Assembly: GCA_015243575.1 (NCBI GenBank)
Contig: CP042469.1
Span: forward strand, 4,306,929-4,370,928
Reading direction: 5' to 3'
DNA from: Clostridiales bacterium
GTDB taxonomy: Bacteria; Bacillota; Clostridia; Peptostreptococcales; Anaerovoracaceae
Length of the DNA: 64,000 nt
Made by a program: the position numbers and the translations under genes
In this document: piece after piece, positions 33,492-41,265 of the stretch
How positions within the stretch are numbered: the first letter of the stretch is position 1
Layout of the letters: each line of letters starts with the position of its first letter
The notes under the pieces: generated by a model
Seen by the model: only the letters and a program-made list of their open reading frames with translations
What the model was told of the DNA's origin: nothing
Databases searched by the model: none

Positions 33492-33719
33492 AAGTCAATC
33501 CATTCCTTTTCTACATAATCCTTATGTATGGATGCTCACCGTTAGATCGGAAGTTATCTCGTTCCGCATTGAGGCATGCGGCAGCTTTCGGAATGCAGTA
33601 AGGGCATTTAATCCGCTGGGATCCCGAAGCTCGAATAATATAGTATATTCGTTGTTTTCGTAGAGTGAAATTTGTCCAGTGAAAGCGGTATGAAAATTGA
33701 AGTGATTGAGTCTATCCAA
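33492..33719. other. Intergenic stretch ahead of the riboswitch leader
   Basis: Between the capE start and the promoter at 33720. It must contain the capE promoter on the minus strand, but no convincing -35/-10 pair was identified. A 65-codon minus-strand frame (33522-33719) exists but begins with TTG, lacks an RBS, and was not accepted as a gene. Confidence 0.4.
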
Positions 33720-33748
33720 TTGACAATTTCAGAAAAAGGGAATATGCT
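33720..33748 (+). promoter_or_regulatory. Promoter of the riboswitch-folT transcript
   Basis: TTGACA 33720-33725, 17-bp spacer, TATGCT 33743-33748. The expected start lies just before the ZTP aptamer. Confidence 0.75.
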
Positions 33749-33760
33749 GGGTATGTTATA

Positions 33761-33822
33761 CAACTGACGGAAGTGGAATTGACCACAGGAAGTATAACGT
33801 AGGGAAGCCGACCGTCTGGGCA
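33761..33822 (+). ncRNA. ZTP (pfl-type) riboswitch aptamer
   Basis: Consensus elements in order: CUGACGGAA (P1 5' strand), GUGG-aauuga-CCAC hairpin (P2), AGGAAGU, a variable linker, then GCCGACCGUCUGGGCA, the most conserved pfl segment (family form CCGnCUGGGC). ACGG pairs with CCGU to close P1. The family binds ZTP/ZMP (AICAR phosphates), the alarm signal for 10-formyl-THF shortage, and turns on folate and purine genes. Expression platform is the terminator at 33807-33850, whose 5' arm overlaps the aptamer's 3' half. Confidence 0.85.
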
Positions 33823-33850
33823 AATGTTGCTTGGATTGGCGGTTTTTTTT
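33807..33850 (+). terminator. ZTP-riboswitch-controlled terminator
   Basis: GCCGACC... pairs with GGATTGGC, followed by GGTTTTTTTT. The 5' arm is part of the ZTP aptamer, so ligand binding should prevent the stem and allow readthrough. Confidence 0.75.
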
Positions 33851-33894
33851 ATTGATAATGATATGGCCGTCATGAGAAAGTGAAACAAATCAAA

Positions 33895-34008
33895 GCAGAG
33901 TAGAACGTTGTGCGTAAATCAATGATTTACAGTGCCCTCTGAACGGGGAGTTGTCAGAGGGACGAAAAGCCTTAGCGGGCTTACGGTGCAAGGTTCGCAT
34001 CCCGCTGC
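33895..34008 (+). ncRNA. THF riboswitch aptamer
   Basis: Begins GCAGAGUAGAAC and ends GGUUCGCAUCCCGCUGC, matching the THF class ends (GGAGAGUAGA ... UGCAUCCGCUCC). P1: GCAG/CUGC. P2: GAAC-g-UUGUGC with GUGCAA-g-GUUC. P3: CCCUCUGA/UCAGAGGG. The conserved ACGAA joins a small AAGCC/GGGCUU hairpin. A GUAAAU-caaug-AUUUAC hairpin is an extra insertion. The class senses tetrahydrofolates and usually represses folT, folE or folC. Assignment is by pattern only and rather less certain than the ZTP call. Confidence 0.72.
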
Positions 34009-34037
34009 TGCATGGGGAGAAGCGACTTGATCAACAT

Positions 34038-34080
34038 ACCTCCTGTTGTGCAGCTGGCTGCATGACAGGAGGTGTTTTTT
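34038..34080 (+). terminator. THF-riboswitch-controlled terminator
   Basis: ACCTCCTGT / ACAGGAGGT, perfect 9-bp stem, loop containing a second GCAG/CTGC pairing, then GTTTTTT. Lies between the THF aptamer and the folT start. Confidence 0.88.
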
Positions 34081-34172
34081 ATGATGGAGACCTAGGGAAA
34101 ATCTGGTGCGCGCGGTATATGAGTGGTTGATTAATTTTTTCACATATCTTAGAGAGAAAAGGAGAAGTTAAA

Positions 34173-34760
34173 TTGAAAGAATCTATTAAGACACGTAAAG
34201 TCGTGATATCTGCCGTATTTGTTAGTATTTCTGTTGGGCTAAAAGCAATCTCAAGCTTTTACCTTCCGCTCTTTGGGCAAAATGGAATCAGCGTAGGAAT
34301 TTCAGGTGTGTTTACGATCCTGCCAGCCATCTTGTTTGGGCCGGTCTATGGTGCAATGGCTTCCGGACTCGCTGATTTTTTGGGATACTTGATGAAGCCT
34401 GTGGGACCGTACCTTCCACTCATGACCTTAGTGGTGGCTGCGGGAGGCTTTCTCAGAGGATGGCTATGGATTAAGGTATGTGGACTGGGCAGAAAAAAAT
34501 TCAAGAGCCAGATTCCACCGCTTCTTCTTGTATTAATCAGTTCTGGGATTTTCGTTACCACCCTCAATACAGTCATATTGAGAGAGACGGTTTTCGAAGC
34601 TTGGAAGGTACTGCCTTTTGCTGCTGTATGGCTTCCCAGAGTAATAGAAGAACTCGTAAGTAATATAGTCAAGGCATACATTGTAGCCGTGCTTCTTCGG
34701 GTTGCCAGGAAGCATACAAATTTAAGGGAATTAATGGATGAAAGGTGCGGGGGAGAGTAA
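34173..34760 (+). CDS. folT: Folate-type ECF transporter S component
   Basis: 195 residues from TTG 34173 (AAGGAG eight bases upstream). Five to six hydrophobic helices; ECF S-component pattern: VVISAVFVSISVGLKAISSFYLP near the start, then FTILPAILFGPVYGAMASGLADFLGYLMKPVGPYLPLMTLVVAAGGFLRGWLW, the folate-family signature. It captures the vitamin and is pumped by the shared ECF energising module (EcfA/A'/T), not in this window. The folate call rests on the protein pattern and on the ZTP and THF riboswitches in its leader. A basic C-terminal tail follows the last helix. Confidence 0.85.
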   Translation: MKESIKTRKVVISAVFVSISVGLKAISSFYLPLFGQNGISVGISGVFTILPAILFGPVYGAMASGLADFLGYLMKPVGPYLPLMTLVVAAGGFLRGWLWIKVCGLGRKKFKSQIPPLLLVLISSGIFVTTLNTVILRETVFEAWKVLPFAAVWLPRVIEELVSNIVKAYIVAVLLRVARKHTNLRELMDERCGGE

Positions 34761-34812
34761 AATGCCCCCTCCTTCCAAATGATAAGATGCTGTGCAGCAG
34801 ATCCCGCCAGCG

Positions 34813-34841
34813 TTGAAAAGTAAGCTGCAATTGTATATAAT
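34813..34841 (+). promoter_or_regulatory. Promoter of hydF
   Basis: TTGAAA 34813-34818, 17 bp, TATAAT 34836-34841. Confidence 0.7.
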
Positions 34842-34898
34842 ACTATTAGTAAAATAATACGAAAGCGTTTCAGATAAAGATTACTTTAGGAGAATGTT

Positions 34899-36137
34899 AT
34901 GGGACTGAATGATACACCTTCCTCAGATCGAATTCATATTGGCTTTTTCGGACAGCGGAACGCGGGCAAATCCAGCCTGGTCAATGCTGTCACTGGACAG
35001 GAGCTGGCTGTGGTGTCCGACGTCAAAGGCACGACAACGGATCCTGTTTATAAATCGATGGAGCTTCTGCCCCTCGGGCCGGTAATGATCATCGATACCC
35101 CCGGTTTTGATGATGAAGGTGCTTTGGGGGAATTGCGGGTAAAGAAGACAAAGCAGGTGCTGAATAAAACGGATGTTGCTGTATTGGTGGTAGATGCAGC
35201 AAAGGGCCTGAGCGGAAGCGACAGGGAGCTGCTTCGGCTGTTTCAGGACAAGGAGATCAACTATATTATCGCCTTTAATAAAAGTGATCTGTTAGAAGTG
35301 AAAACTGGCAGTGAAATAACCTCGGGAGCGGATGGGACCAATCAGAGCGGAAGAGAAATCTACGTCAGTGCCAAGCAGCATGAAGGAATTGAGGAATTGA
35401 AGGAAAGAATCTCTCGCCTGACGGTAACCGGTAATCTGAAGCTACAAATTGTCGGGGATCTGATTCATCCTTCCGATTTTGTTGTATTGGTGGTACCAAT
35501 TGATAAAGCTGCACCCAAGGGGAGGCTTATCCTGCCCCAGCAGCAGACCATACGTGATATTTTGGAAGCAGATGCGGCTGCCATCGTAGTCAAGGAATAT
35601 GAACTCAGAGAAACCCTTGAAAACTTGGGGAAACGTCCGGCTCTGGTCATAACAGACAGTCAGGTTTTTGCCAAAGTATCGGCAGATACTCCCAGGGACA
35701 TTCCTTTGACTTCCTTTTCCATATTAATGGCACGATACAAGGGCCTTTTAGAAACGGCAGTGAAGGGAGTTGCAGCGGTAGAACGTTTGAAAGATGGAGA
35801 TTCCGTTCTGATTGTAGAGGGCTGCACCCACCATCGCCAATGCGATGATATTGGAAGTGTAAAGATTCCTCGCTGGCTGGGACAGTACACCGGGAAGCAG
35901 CTGAACTGCAAGACCGCTATGGGCGCCGTATTCCCCGAGGATCTCTCTGAATATGCTTTGGTCATTCACTGCGGCGGGTGCATGCTCAATGAGAGGGAAG
36001 TGAAGTATCGAATGAAGTGCGCAGAAGATCAAAACGTACCCATTACCAATTACGGAATCGTGATTGCTTATATGCAGGGAATCCTCAAGCGAAGTATTGA
36101 GATTTTTCCCCATCTTTTGATGGAAATAGAGGACTAG
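34899..36137 (+). CDS. hydF: [FeFe]-hydrogenase H-cluster maturation GTPase HydF
   Basis: 412 residues. N-terminal GTPase: P-loop GQRNAGKSS (18-26), DVKGTTTDPV, switch DTPGFDDEG, NKSD (127-130), SAKQ. Middle dimerisation domain (about 185-290). C-terminal Fe-S domain with C-x-H at 309-311 (EGCTHHRQC) and C-x2-C at 358-361 (HCGGC), the ligands of the [4Fe-4S] cluster on which the 2Fe subcluster is built. HydF is the scaffold that passes the 2Fe precursor to HydA. HydE, HydG and the hydrogenase are not in this window. Two bases separate it from the aspartase-like gene. Confidence 0.96.
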   Translation: MGLNDTPSSDRIHIGFFGQRNAGKSSLVNAVTGQELAVVSDVKGTTTDPVYKSMELLPLGPVMIIDTPGFDDEGALGELRVKKTKQVLNKTDVAVLVVDAAKGLSGSDRELLRLFQDKEINYIIAFNKSDLLEVKTGSEITSGADGTNQSGREIYVSAKQHEGIEELKERISRLTVTGNLKLQIVGDLIHPSDFVVLVVPIDKAAPKGRLILPQQQTIRDILEADAAAIVVKEYELRETLENLGKRPALVITDSQVFAKVSADTPRDIPLTSFSILMARYKGLLETAVKGVAAVERLKDGDSVLIVEGCTHHRQCDDIGSVKIPRWLGQYTGKQLNCKTAMGAVFPEDLSEYALVIHCGGCMLNEREVKYRMKCAEDQNVPITNYGIVIAYMQGILKRSIEIFPHLLMEIED

Positions 36138-36139
36138 CC

Positions 36140-37468
36140 ATGCGGATAGAACGGGATGTTTTGGGAGAAAAAGCCCTGGAAGACAAAGCTGCTTACGGAA
36201 TCAATACGGTAAGGGCATCAGAGAATTTCAATTTGAATCATAGGGCGGTCAATCTAAATCTGATTTATGCGGTGGTTAAGATTAAGAAGGCAGCTGCTGT
36301 TACGTATCTGCGCCTTAAGGATGGAAGGGAAGGCGTCTATGAAGCCATTATTGCTGCCTGTGACAAAATTTTAGCAGGTGGGTATGCGGATTGCTTCATC
36401 ACCGAAGCTTTGCAGGGAGGTGCAGGCACTTCCACCAATATGAATGTCAATGAGGTGATTGCTAACTTGGCTCTTGCCGAAATGGGGAGAAACTACGGTG
36501 CTTACGATGTGATTCATCCCCTTGATGATGTGAACCGGGGCCAATCCACCAACGATGTTTACCCCACAGCCCTTCGTATCGCTGCGATAGAGCAGCTTCG
36601 TGAGTTGAGTGAGGGCTGCGCAGCACTGCAGCAATCCCTCCAGATGAAGGAAAATGAGTATCAAGATGTTGCGAAACTTGGAAGAACTGAGCTCATGGAT
36701 GCTGTTCCTGTGACGCTGGGAGCGGAATTCGGTGCCTATGCACAGTGCATTGCAAGAGATCGGTGGAGGCTTTATAAAGTAGAGGAAAGGCTGAGACAGG
36801 TCAGCATCGGAGGAACTGCGGTGGGGCTTTCCCACAATGCAGAGAAAAAATATAGGTTTGGCGTGATTGAAGAGCTAAGGGCGATAACGGGCATTGGATT
36901 AGCTGCCGCTGAATACCCCATGGATATTACACAGAATAACGATGTTTTCGTTGAAGTATCCGGCTTGCTGAAAGCATTGTCTGTCAATCTATTGAAAATT
37001 TCAAATGATTTGCGCCTTATGAATTCAGGCCCCTATGGCGGGTTTTCAGAAATTCGCCTAGCCGAGCTTCAACAGGGGAGTACCATCATGCCCGGAAAGG
37101 TCAATCCCGTCATCCCAGAGATGGTGATGCAGTGCGCCATGCGGGTGATTGCAAATGATGCGGCGATCACGATGGCAGCTGAGAGGGGAGAATTTGAGCT
37201 CAATGCTTTTGGGCCGCTGATTGCGGACTCTCTTTTGGAAAGCCTCCAATTGCTGAAGGAAGCTGTGCTTCTGTTTCGTACAAAGTGCATCGAACCGCTG
37301 GCCCCCAACCGGGAACGTTGTCTGCAGCTTCTTGAGGGCAGTTATGCTTTTGCAGCGGACTATATCCGCAAGCTTGGCTATGATACCGTCAGCAGAGTGG
37401 TGAAAGAGCATCCCCCCAAAGCTGCAAAAGAAATCCTGGACAGGCTTGAGGAAGAAACCTTCGCATGA
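36140..37468 (+). CDS. Aspartate ammonia-lyase-like fumarase/aspartase-superfamily enzyme
   Basis: 442 residues. Superfamily motifs: GAGTSTNMNVNEVIAN, DVNRGQSTNDVYPTALR, VKLGRTELMDAVPVTLG-type segment, and the signature loop GSTIMPGKVNPVIPEM carrying the catalytic Ser/Thr region. The GSTIMPGKVNP form has Thr where most aspartases read Ser-Ser, while the flanking catalytic serine position is kept. It converts aspartate to fumarate and ammonia in related enzymes. Directly after hydF and surely cotranscribed; I recall that aspartase-like genes recur beside hyd maturation genes in Clostridia, which suggests a role tied to maturation. It is about 25 residues shorter than standard AspA. Confidence 0.88.
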   Translation: MRIERDVLGEKALEDKAAYGINTVRASENFNLNHRAVNLNLIYAVVKIKKAAAVTYLRLKDGREGVYEAIIAACDKILAGGYADCFITEALQGGAGTSTNMNVNEVIANLALAEMGRNYGAYDVIHPLDDVNRGQSTNDVYPTALRIAAIEQLRELSEGCAALQQSLQMKENEYQDVAKLGRTELMDAVPVTLGAEFGAYAQCIARDRWRLYKVEERLRQVSIGGTAVGLSHNAEKKYRFGVIEELRAITGIGLAAAEYPMDITQNNDVFVEVSGLLKALSVNLLKISNDLRLMNSGPYGGFSEIRLAELQQGSTIMPGKVNPVIPEMVMQCAMRVIANDAAITMAAERGEFELNAFGPLIADSLLESLQLLKEAVLLFRTKCIEPLAPNRERCLQLLEGSYAFAADYIRKLGYDTVSRVVKEHPPKAAKEILDRLEEETFA

Positions 37469-37506
37469 TTCGGAACCTTCGACAGTAAATATATTAAGGA
37501 AGCAAA

Positions 37507-37611
37507 ATGATATCAAAGAAAAAAGCAGCAAAGGCCAAAGCTGTAAAGATATCAAAAAGAAATGCCCATCGCCAGCTACTGGCACTATGGGGGAATGAGG
37601 AGCTTTCTTAA
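37507..37611 (+). CDS. 34-residue basic peptide coupled to terC-like gene
   Basis: ATG 37507 with AAGGAAG six bases upstream; 34 residues, first half almost only Lys, Ala, Ile and Ser (nine Lys/Arg in 21), second half HRQLLALWGNEELS. Its TAA shares the final A with the ATG of the next gene (TAATG), and GAGGAG for that gene lies inside its last codons, a strong sign of translational coupling. No family recognised. It could be a nucleic-acid- or membrane-binding peptide, or a translated leader. Confidence 0.55.
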   Translation: MISKKKAAKAKAVKISKRNAHRQLLALWGNEELS

Positions 37612-38279
37612 TGGAACTTGTGGGATTATCGGTATCTGAATTGATATCCGGGATTTTATCTGTTGTTTTAATTGATCTGGTTCTGGCAGGGGACAACGCC
37701 ATAGTAATCGGTCTGGCTTGCCGCAATCTGCCGCGGAACCTGCAGCTGAAAGCCATTGTGATGGGAACTGCAGGTGCGGTATTGATTCGAGTTTTGGCCA
37801 CGCTGGTCATCGTAAAGCTTCTCCAAATCAAGGGTTTGATGTTGGGAGGAGGTGTTTTGCTGATTTGGATTGCATACAAATTACTGGCCAAACCGAAAAA
37901 CCACGACTCAGTCAAATGTTATGATTCTCTTGCTTCGGCGGTGGCCACAATCATCTTAGCAGACGCCGTGATGGGACTGGATAATATGCTGGCCATAGCA
38001 GGGGTCTCTCAAGGAAGCTATGCCATGGTCATCATCGGCCTTGCCATCAGTATTCCGATCATGGTTTTCGGCAGCACGCTAATCATCAGGCTGATTGAAC
38101 GCCTGCCCATAGTGATCGACGTTGGGGCCGGTGTCATCGCTTATACTGCGGGAAAGATGATCACGGAGGAACCGATGCTTCAAAGCGTTCTCTCGGCTCC
38201 TGCAATCAAATATCCTGTGATCCTGCTGATCATTGCAGCGGTACTGATTACCGGTATTCGGGACCGGAAGCGTTCGTAA
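37611..38279 (+). CDS. TerC/YjbE-family integral membrane protein
   Basis: 222 residues, about seven transmembrane helices. TerC hallmarks: LVLAGDNAIVIGLACRNLP in helix 2 (acidic D-N pair) and ATIILADAVMGLDNMLAIAG in the middle, both with intramembrane Asp-Asn typical of metal-ion transport. The YjbE branch is often under a Mn riboswitch and linked to manganese export or loading of exported enzymes; here no yybP-ykoY aptamer is seen in the 142 bp upstream. ATG 37611 overlaps the stop of the 34-residue ORF. Convergent with nudC. Confidence 0.88.
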   Translation: MELVGLSVSELISGILSVVLIDLVLAGDNAIVIGLACRNLPRNLQLKAIVMGTAGAVLIRVLATLVIVKLLQIKGLMLGGGVLLIWIAYKLLAKPKNHDSVKCYDSLASAVATIILADAVMGLDNMLAIAGVSQGSYAMVIIGLAISIPIMVFGSTLIIRLIERLPIVIDVGAGVIAYTAGKMITEEPMLQSVLSAPAIKYPVILLIIAAVLITGIRDRKRS

Positions 38280-38294
38280 AAATTTTCATAGGAA

Positions 38295-39146
38295 TCACCC
38301 TTGGTTTCGGGTCTGTACAAACCAGTTGATCAGCTTTCCTGCAACGCTGTACGTTCCGGGAACCTCGGGCAGCTCATCCGCACCGAAAAATGCTGCATCA
38401 TCAATTTCCACTCCATCCGGGGTAACTTCGCCGCTTTCATAGTCTGCAATAAGACCAATCATTAGCGAATCGGGAAAAGGCCAGGGCTGACTTCCGAAAT
38501 ACCGGATGTTTTTGATTGTTACACCTACCTCTTCAAGAACTTCTCTTTGTGCACAAATCTCAACCGTTTCTCCGGGTTCGATGAAACCTGCAAGGGTGCT
38601 GTACCACCGCTGCTTAAAGTTTTTATTATGTGCGAGCAATAGCTTATCTTCCTTGACTACGGCGATTATGATGGCGGGAGAAATCCGAGGATAGATTATA
38701 TTTTTGCAGGAGGTGCACCTTTTTGCCAGTTCAGCCGGGTCCTTTCTGGTGGGACTGCCGCAGACACCGCAGTATTTGGTGCGCTGACTCCAGCCCGCAA
38801 GATGAACGGCACGGGAGGCGACAAGCCCGATAACCTCATCAACCTTGCTGTAGACAGTCCGAAGGCTTTCGAACTCCAGTCCGTTCGGTATTATGAAGGT
38901 CTCGTCATAAGACATGTAGAAGCAGTGGGCACCGTCTAAGGTTCCCAGATAGCCCAGGTCATACCGTTCGGGATTTTGAACGAAGCAGTCACTGAACCTT
39001 GGAAAATCGGCAGCGCCATTTTCATTGCGAAGCAGTACTCTGTCTTCCTCTACGATAAAAATAATAGAAGCGGAAAGGTCCTCTTCTTTCGAAAAACCTA
39101 ACGCCGGATGAAATCTTTCATAAAGATCTTGACTTGTTGTATCCAA
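38295..39146 (-). CDS. nudC: NADH pyrophosphatase NudC
   Basis: 283 residues. A zinc ribbon C-x2-C-x17-C-x2-C (CGVC ... CTSC), a complete Nudix box GFIEPGETVEICAQREVLEEVGV, and the NudC-specific SQPWPFP motif 16 residues on. Hydrolyses NADH to NMNH and AMP and removes NAD caps from RNA in characterised relatives. Cytoplasmic. Monocistronic, with an A/T-rich 200-bp upstream region containing three TTTTCTT(C/A)TTAG-like direct repeats. Confidence 0.94.
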   Translation of the reverse strand: MDTTSQDLYERFHPALGFSKEEDLSASIIFIVEEDRVLLRNENGAADFPRFSDCFVQNPERYDLGYLGTLDGAHCFYMSYDETFIIPNGLEFESLRTVYSKVDEVIGLVASRAVHLAGWSQRTKYCGVCGSPTRKDPAELAKRCTSCKNIIYPRISPAIIIAVVKEDKLLLAHNKNFKQRWYSTLAGFIEPGETVEICAQREVLEEVGVTIKNIRYFGSQPWPFPDSLMIGLIADYESGEVTPDGVEIDDAAFFGADELPEVPGTYSVAGKLINWFVQTRNQG

Positions 39147-39333
39147 ATTATATGCCTTTCTTCTTCTTAGGAAATGATATATTTTCTTTTTCTTAGGGAA
39201 TAATACACTTTCTTCTTAGAAGATGTGTTTCTTTTTCGTTACTTTCTATTGTAGAACTTCACGGACGGGAAGTAAATCCCCTTTGTAGCCTCAGCGAAGT
39301 TCCTTTCCTATTTTGGGAGGAGGATACGAAATT

Positions 39334-39360
39334 ATGGACAAGATCGGTTGTGGGTATTAG
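39334..39360 (+). CDS. Possible 8-codon leader frame ahead of GGDEF gene
   Basis: ATG after a near-perfect GGAGGAGG RBS; reads MDKIGCGY then TAG. It overlaps the GTG start of the cyclase in another frame. Could be a coupling leader or the stump of a frameshifted original start. Confidence 0.35.
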   Translation: MDKIGCGY

Positions 39361-40534
39361 AATAGTAGTATCAAGCTTCGCTGGAAATTGGAGGGAGGGC
39401 ATTTCTATTCAAACACTTGCATTTTTAGAGATTGATTTTTTTGCACTTGCAGTTCTGCTGCTGATTTATCTCAATATTAGACACAGCAGTGGGCAGTACA
39501 TAGAGCAGAAAATATTTATGATCCTGATTCTTGCAGATGCAATTATTCTTATATTGGATATGGGAATGTGGCTACTGGATGGTAAAACCGGTTTTCTGAT
39601 ACGGGAGATTTATATTCTAGTCACCGCGTTTTACTATGTTTTCAATCCACTGATTTGTATGATCTGGTACTTTTATGTGGATTACAAAATCTACAAAAGC
39701 GCCAATCGGCTGAAACGGGTCATGATACCGATGCTTGTACCGGCAGCTGTGAACGCAGCATTGTCCTTAGCAAGTATTTTCAGCGGCTATATGTTCTACT
39801 TTGATGCAGAGAATATCTACTACAGAGGCTCTCTCTTTCCACTTATGGCAGTGATCAGTCTCTTTTACCTTGTCTACGCGATGATTCTTATCGTCGCAAA
39901 GAAAAACCTTCTTGAAAAACGAGAATTTTTTATCATGCTCGTATTTGGTATTCCTCCCCTCGTTGGAGGAGTCGTTCAGAGCCTGGTCTACGGTCTCTCC
40001 CTCGTATGGATTTGTGCAACGTTCTCTGCTCTGATTATATTCATTAATATGCAGAATAACCAGCTCTATACAGACCATCTGACAGGACTCTTCAACAGAA
40101 GGCAGCTGGACAGCTATCTGAGACAAAATTCCCAGGCAATGGAAGACAGGATGTTGGCGGGAGTGATGATTGACTTGAACGCCTTCAAACAGATTAACGA
40201 TCAGTATGGGCATAATATAGGAGACCAAGCGCTGCAGCATACGGCAGAAATCCTGACGAAGACCTTTCGAGAAAGGGATTTTATTGCTCGGTACGGAGGC
40301 GATGAATTTCTGGTTTTAATGACCGTCCATGACTGCAAGGTTCTGAAAGCTGCAGTTCAACGTCTGAGAGAAAACGTTAAGCGGTTTAATGAGCAAAGTG
40401 AGACTCCATATCAAATTAGTCTCAGCATCGGATATGACTGCCGTTCCGTGGAATCGGAACAAGATGTGAACGATTTCTTAAAGCATATTGATCAATTAAT
40501 GTATGAAGACAAACAAAGACGGCAACCCGCATAA
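39350..40534 (+). CDS. Membrane GGDEF diguanylate cyclase
   Basis: 394 residues from GTG 39350. Six or seven hydrophobic helices (about residues 25-235), then a GGDEF domain: DHLTGLFNRRQLDSYL, GVMIDLNAFKQINDQYGHNIGDQAL, IARYGGDEFLVLM. Active-site GGDEF is intact, so c-di-GMP synthesis is expected; no clear upstream RxxD inhibitory site. The start is odd: the best RBS (GGGAGGAGG, 39317-39325) leads to ATG 39334, which opens an 8-codon frame ending at 39360, overlapping this GTG. The gene may depend on that mini-frame by translational coupling, or a frameshift separates the true start. Confidence 0.85.
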   Translation: MGIRIVVSSFAGNWREGISIQTLAFLEIDFFALAVLLLIYLNIRHSSGQYIEQKIFMILILADAIILILDMGMWLLDGKTGFLIREIYILVTAFYYVFNPLICMIWYFYVDYKIYKSANRLKRVMIPMLVPAAVNAALSLASIFSGYMFYFDAENIYYRGSLFPLMAVISLFYLVYAMILIVAKKNLLEKREFFIMLVFGIPPLVGGVVQSLVYGLSLVWICATFSALIIFINMQNNQLYTDHLTGLFNRRQLDSYLRQNSQAMEDRMLAGVMIDLNAFKQINDQYGHNIGDQALQHTAEILTKTFRERDFIARYGGDEFLVLMTVHDCKVLKAAVQRLRENVKRFNEQSETPYQISLSIGYDCRSVESEQDVNDFLKHIDQLMYEDKQRRQPA

Positions 40535-40554
40535 AAACTCATGCGGGTTTTATT
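40524..40554 (+). terminator. Intrinsic terminator after GGDEF gene
   Basis: AACCCGCAT / ATGCGGGTT with a 7-nt loop, then TTATT. Confidence 0.82.
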
Positions 40555-40586
40555 ATGTTGTGACCTCATTTTTTTTCTTAAAGCAC

Positions 40587-40645
40587 TTGACATTAATACG
40601 AGTCGAGAATATAATGAGTTAAAACTCAGTGAGTTAAAAGTCATT
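40587..40645 (+). promoter_or_regulatory. Promoter and 33-bp palindromic operator of the TetR cluster
   Basis: TTGACA 40587-40592, 17 bp, TATAAT 40610-40615. A palindrome at 40613-40645 starts inside the -10 box: 16-bp arms (AATGAGTTAAAACTCA on the left) around a single G, with three mismatches. It also contains GAGTT-AA-AACTC. This is the size and place of a TetR-family autoregulatory operator. Confidence 0.8.
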
Positions 40646-40664
40646 AAAATAAAAGGAGTCTTTT

Positions 40665-41264
40665 ATGGCCGTATCTCAAAGGCAGAAACAGAAAACGGAA
40701 ACGAAGAAATTTTTAATTGAGACTGCCATGGAGCAGTTTGCAAAAAAGGGGCTGAGTGCAACCCGGACTGCGGATATTGCCTCCGCTGCGAAGGTCTCCC
40801 ATGGCACCATATTTCTGCATTTTCCTACGCGTGAGAGATTGCTTGAAGAGGTGATTGAAGAATTCGGAAGCAGGACATCAAGACGCATGCATGAACTAAT
40901 TAATGGGGACTGTAACTTGGAAGAGGTTCTGGCCGCACATTTGAAGGGAATCGGTGAGTGTGAAGGCTTCTACACTGCTTTAATTTCCGAGACTGCTGTT
41001 CTGCCTGAGGGCGCACGCAATGCCTTAATTATGATCCAATCGGCGATCTCTCACCACATTCTGCAGGTGGCGGAGCGGGGGATGGATGCTGGCACCATTA
41101 AAACAATGCCCTTTGATTTGTTTTTTAACACCTGGATCGGGCTGATTCACTATTACCTGTCAAACAGAGCCTTGTTTTCTCCGGAGGATTCGGTTATCTC
41201 AAGACACGGACAACGATTGACAGATCACTACATGAATTTAATCTCAGCGAAAGGAGGAATCTAG
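40665..41264 (+). CDS. TetR-family transcriptional regulator
   Basis: 199 residues. TetR HTH at about 14-60: FLIETAMEQFAKKGLSATRTADIASAAKVSHGTIFLHFPTRERLLEEV. The C-terminal ligand domain is not assignable. AAAGGAGTC RBS. First gene of a cluster with the zinc-ribbon protein (1 bp gap), the VOC protein and the TfoX-C protein. The strong palindrome over its promoter indicates autorepression. Confidence 0.92.
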   Translation: MAVSQRQKQKTETKKFLIETAMEQFAKKGLSATRTADIASAAKVSHGTIFLHFPTRERLLEEVIEEFGSRTSRRMHELINGDCNLEEVLAAHLKGIGECEGFYTALISETAVLPEGARNALIMIQSAISHHILQVAERGMDAGTIKTMPFDLFFNTWIGLIHYYLSNRALFSPEDSVISRHGQRLTDHYMNLISAKGGI

Positions 41265-41265
41265 A

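Noticed and set aside
33522-33719. 65-codon minus-strand frame between capE and the riboswitch leader
   Set aside because: TTG start without RBS, overlaps the likely promoter region of capE, no recognisable motif. A decayed fragment cannot be excluded.
37469-37610. Region upstream of the TerC gene inspected for a Mn (yybP-ykoY) riboswitch
   Set aside because: None of the conserved loop sequences is present; the region instead encodes the small peptide.
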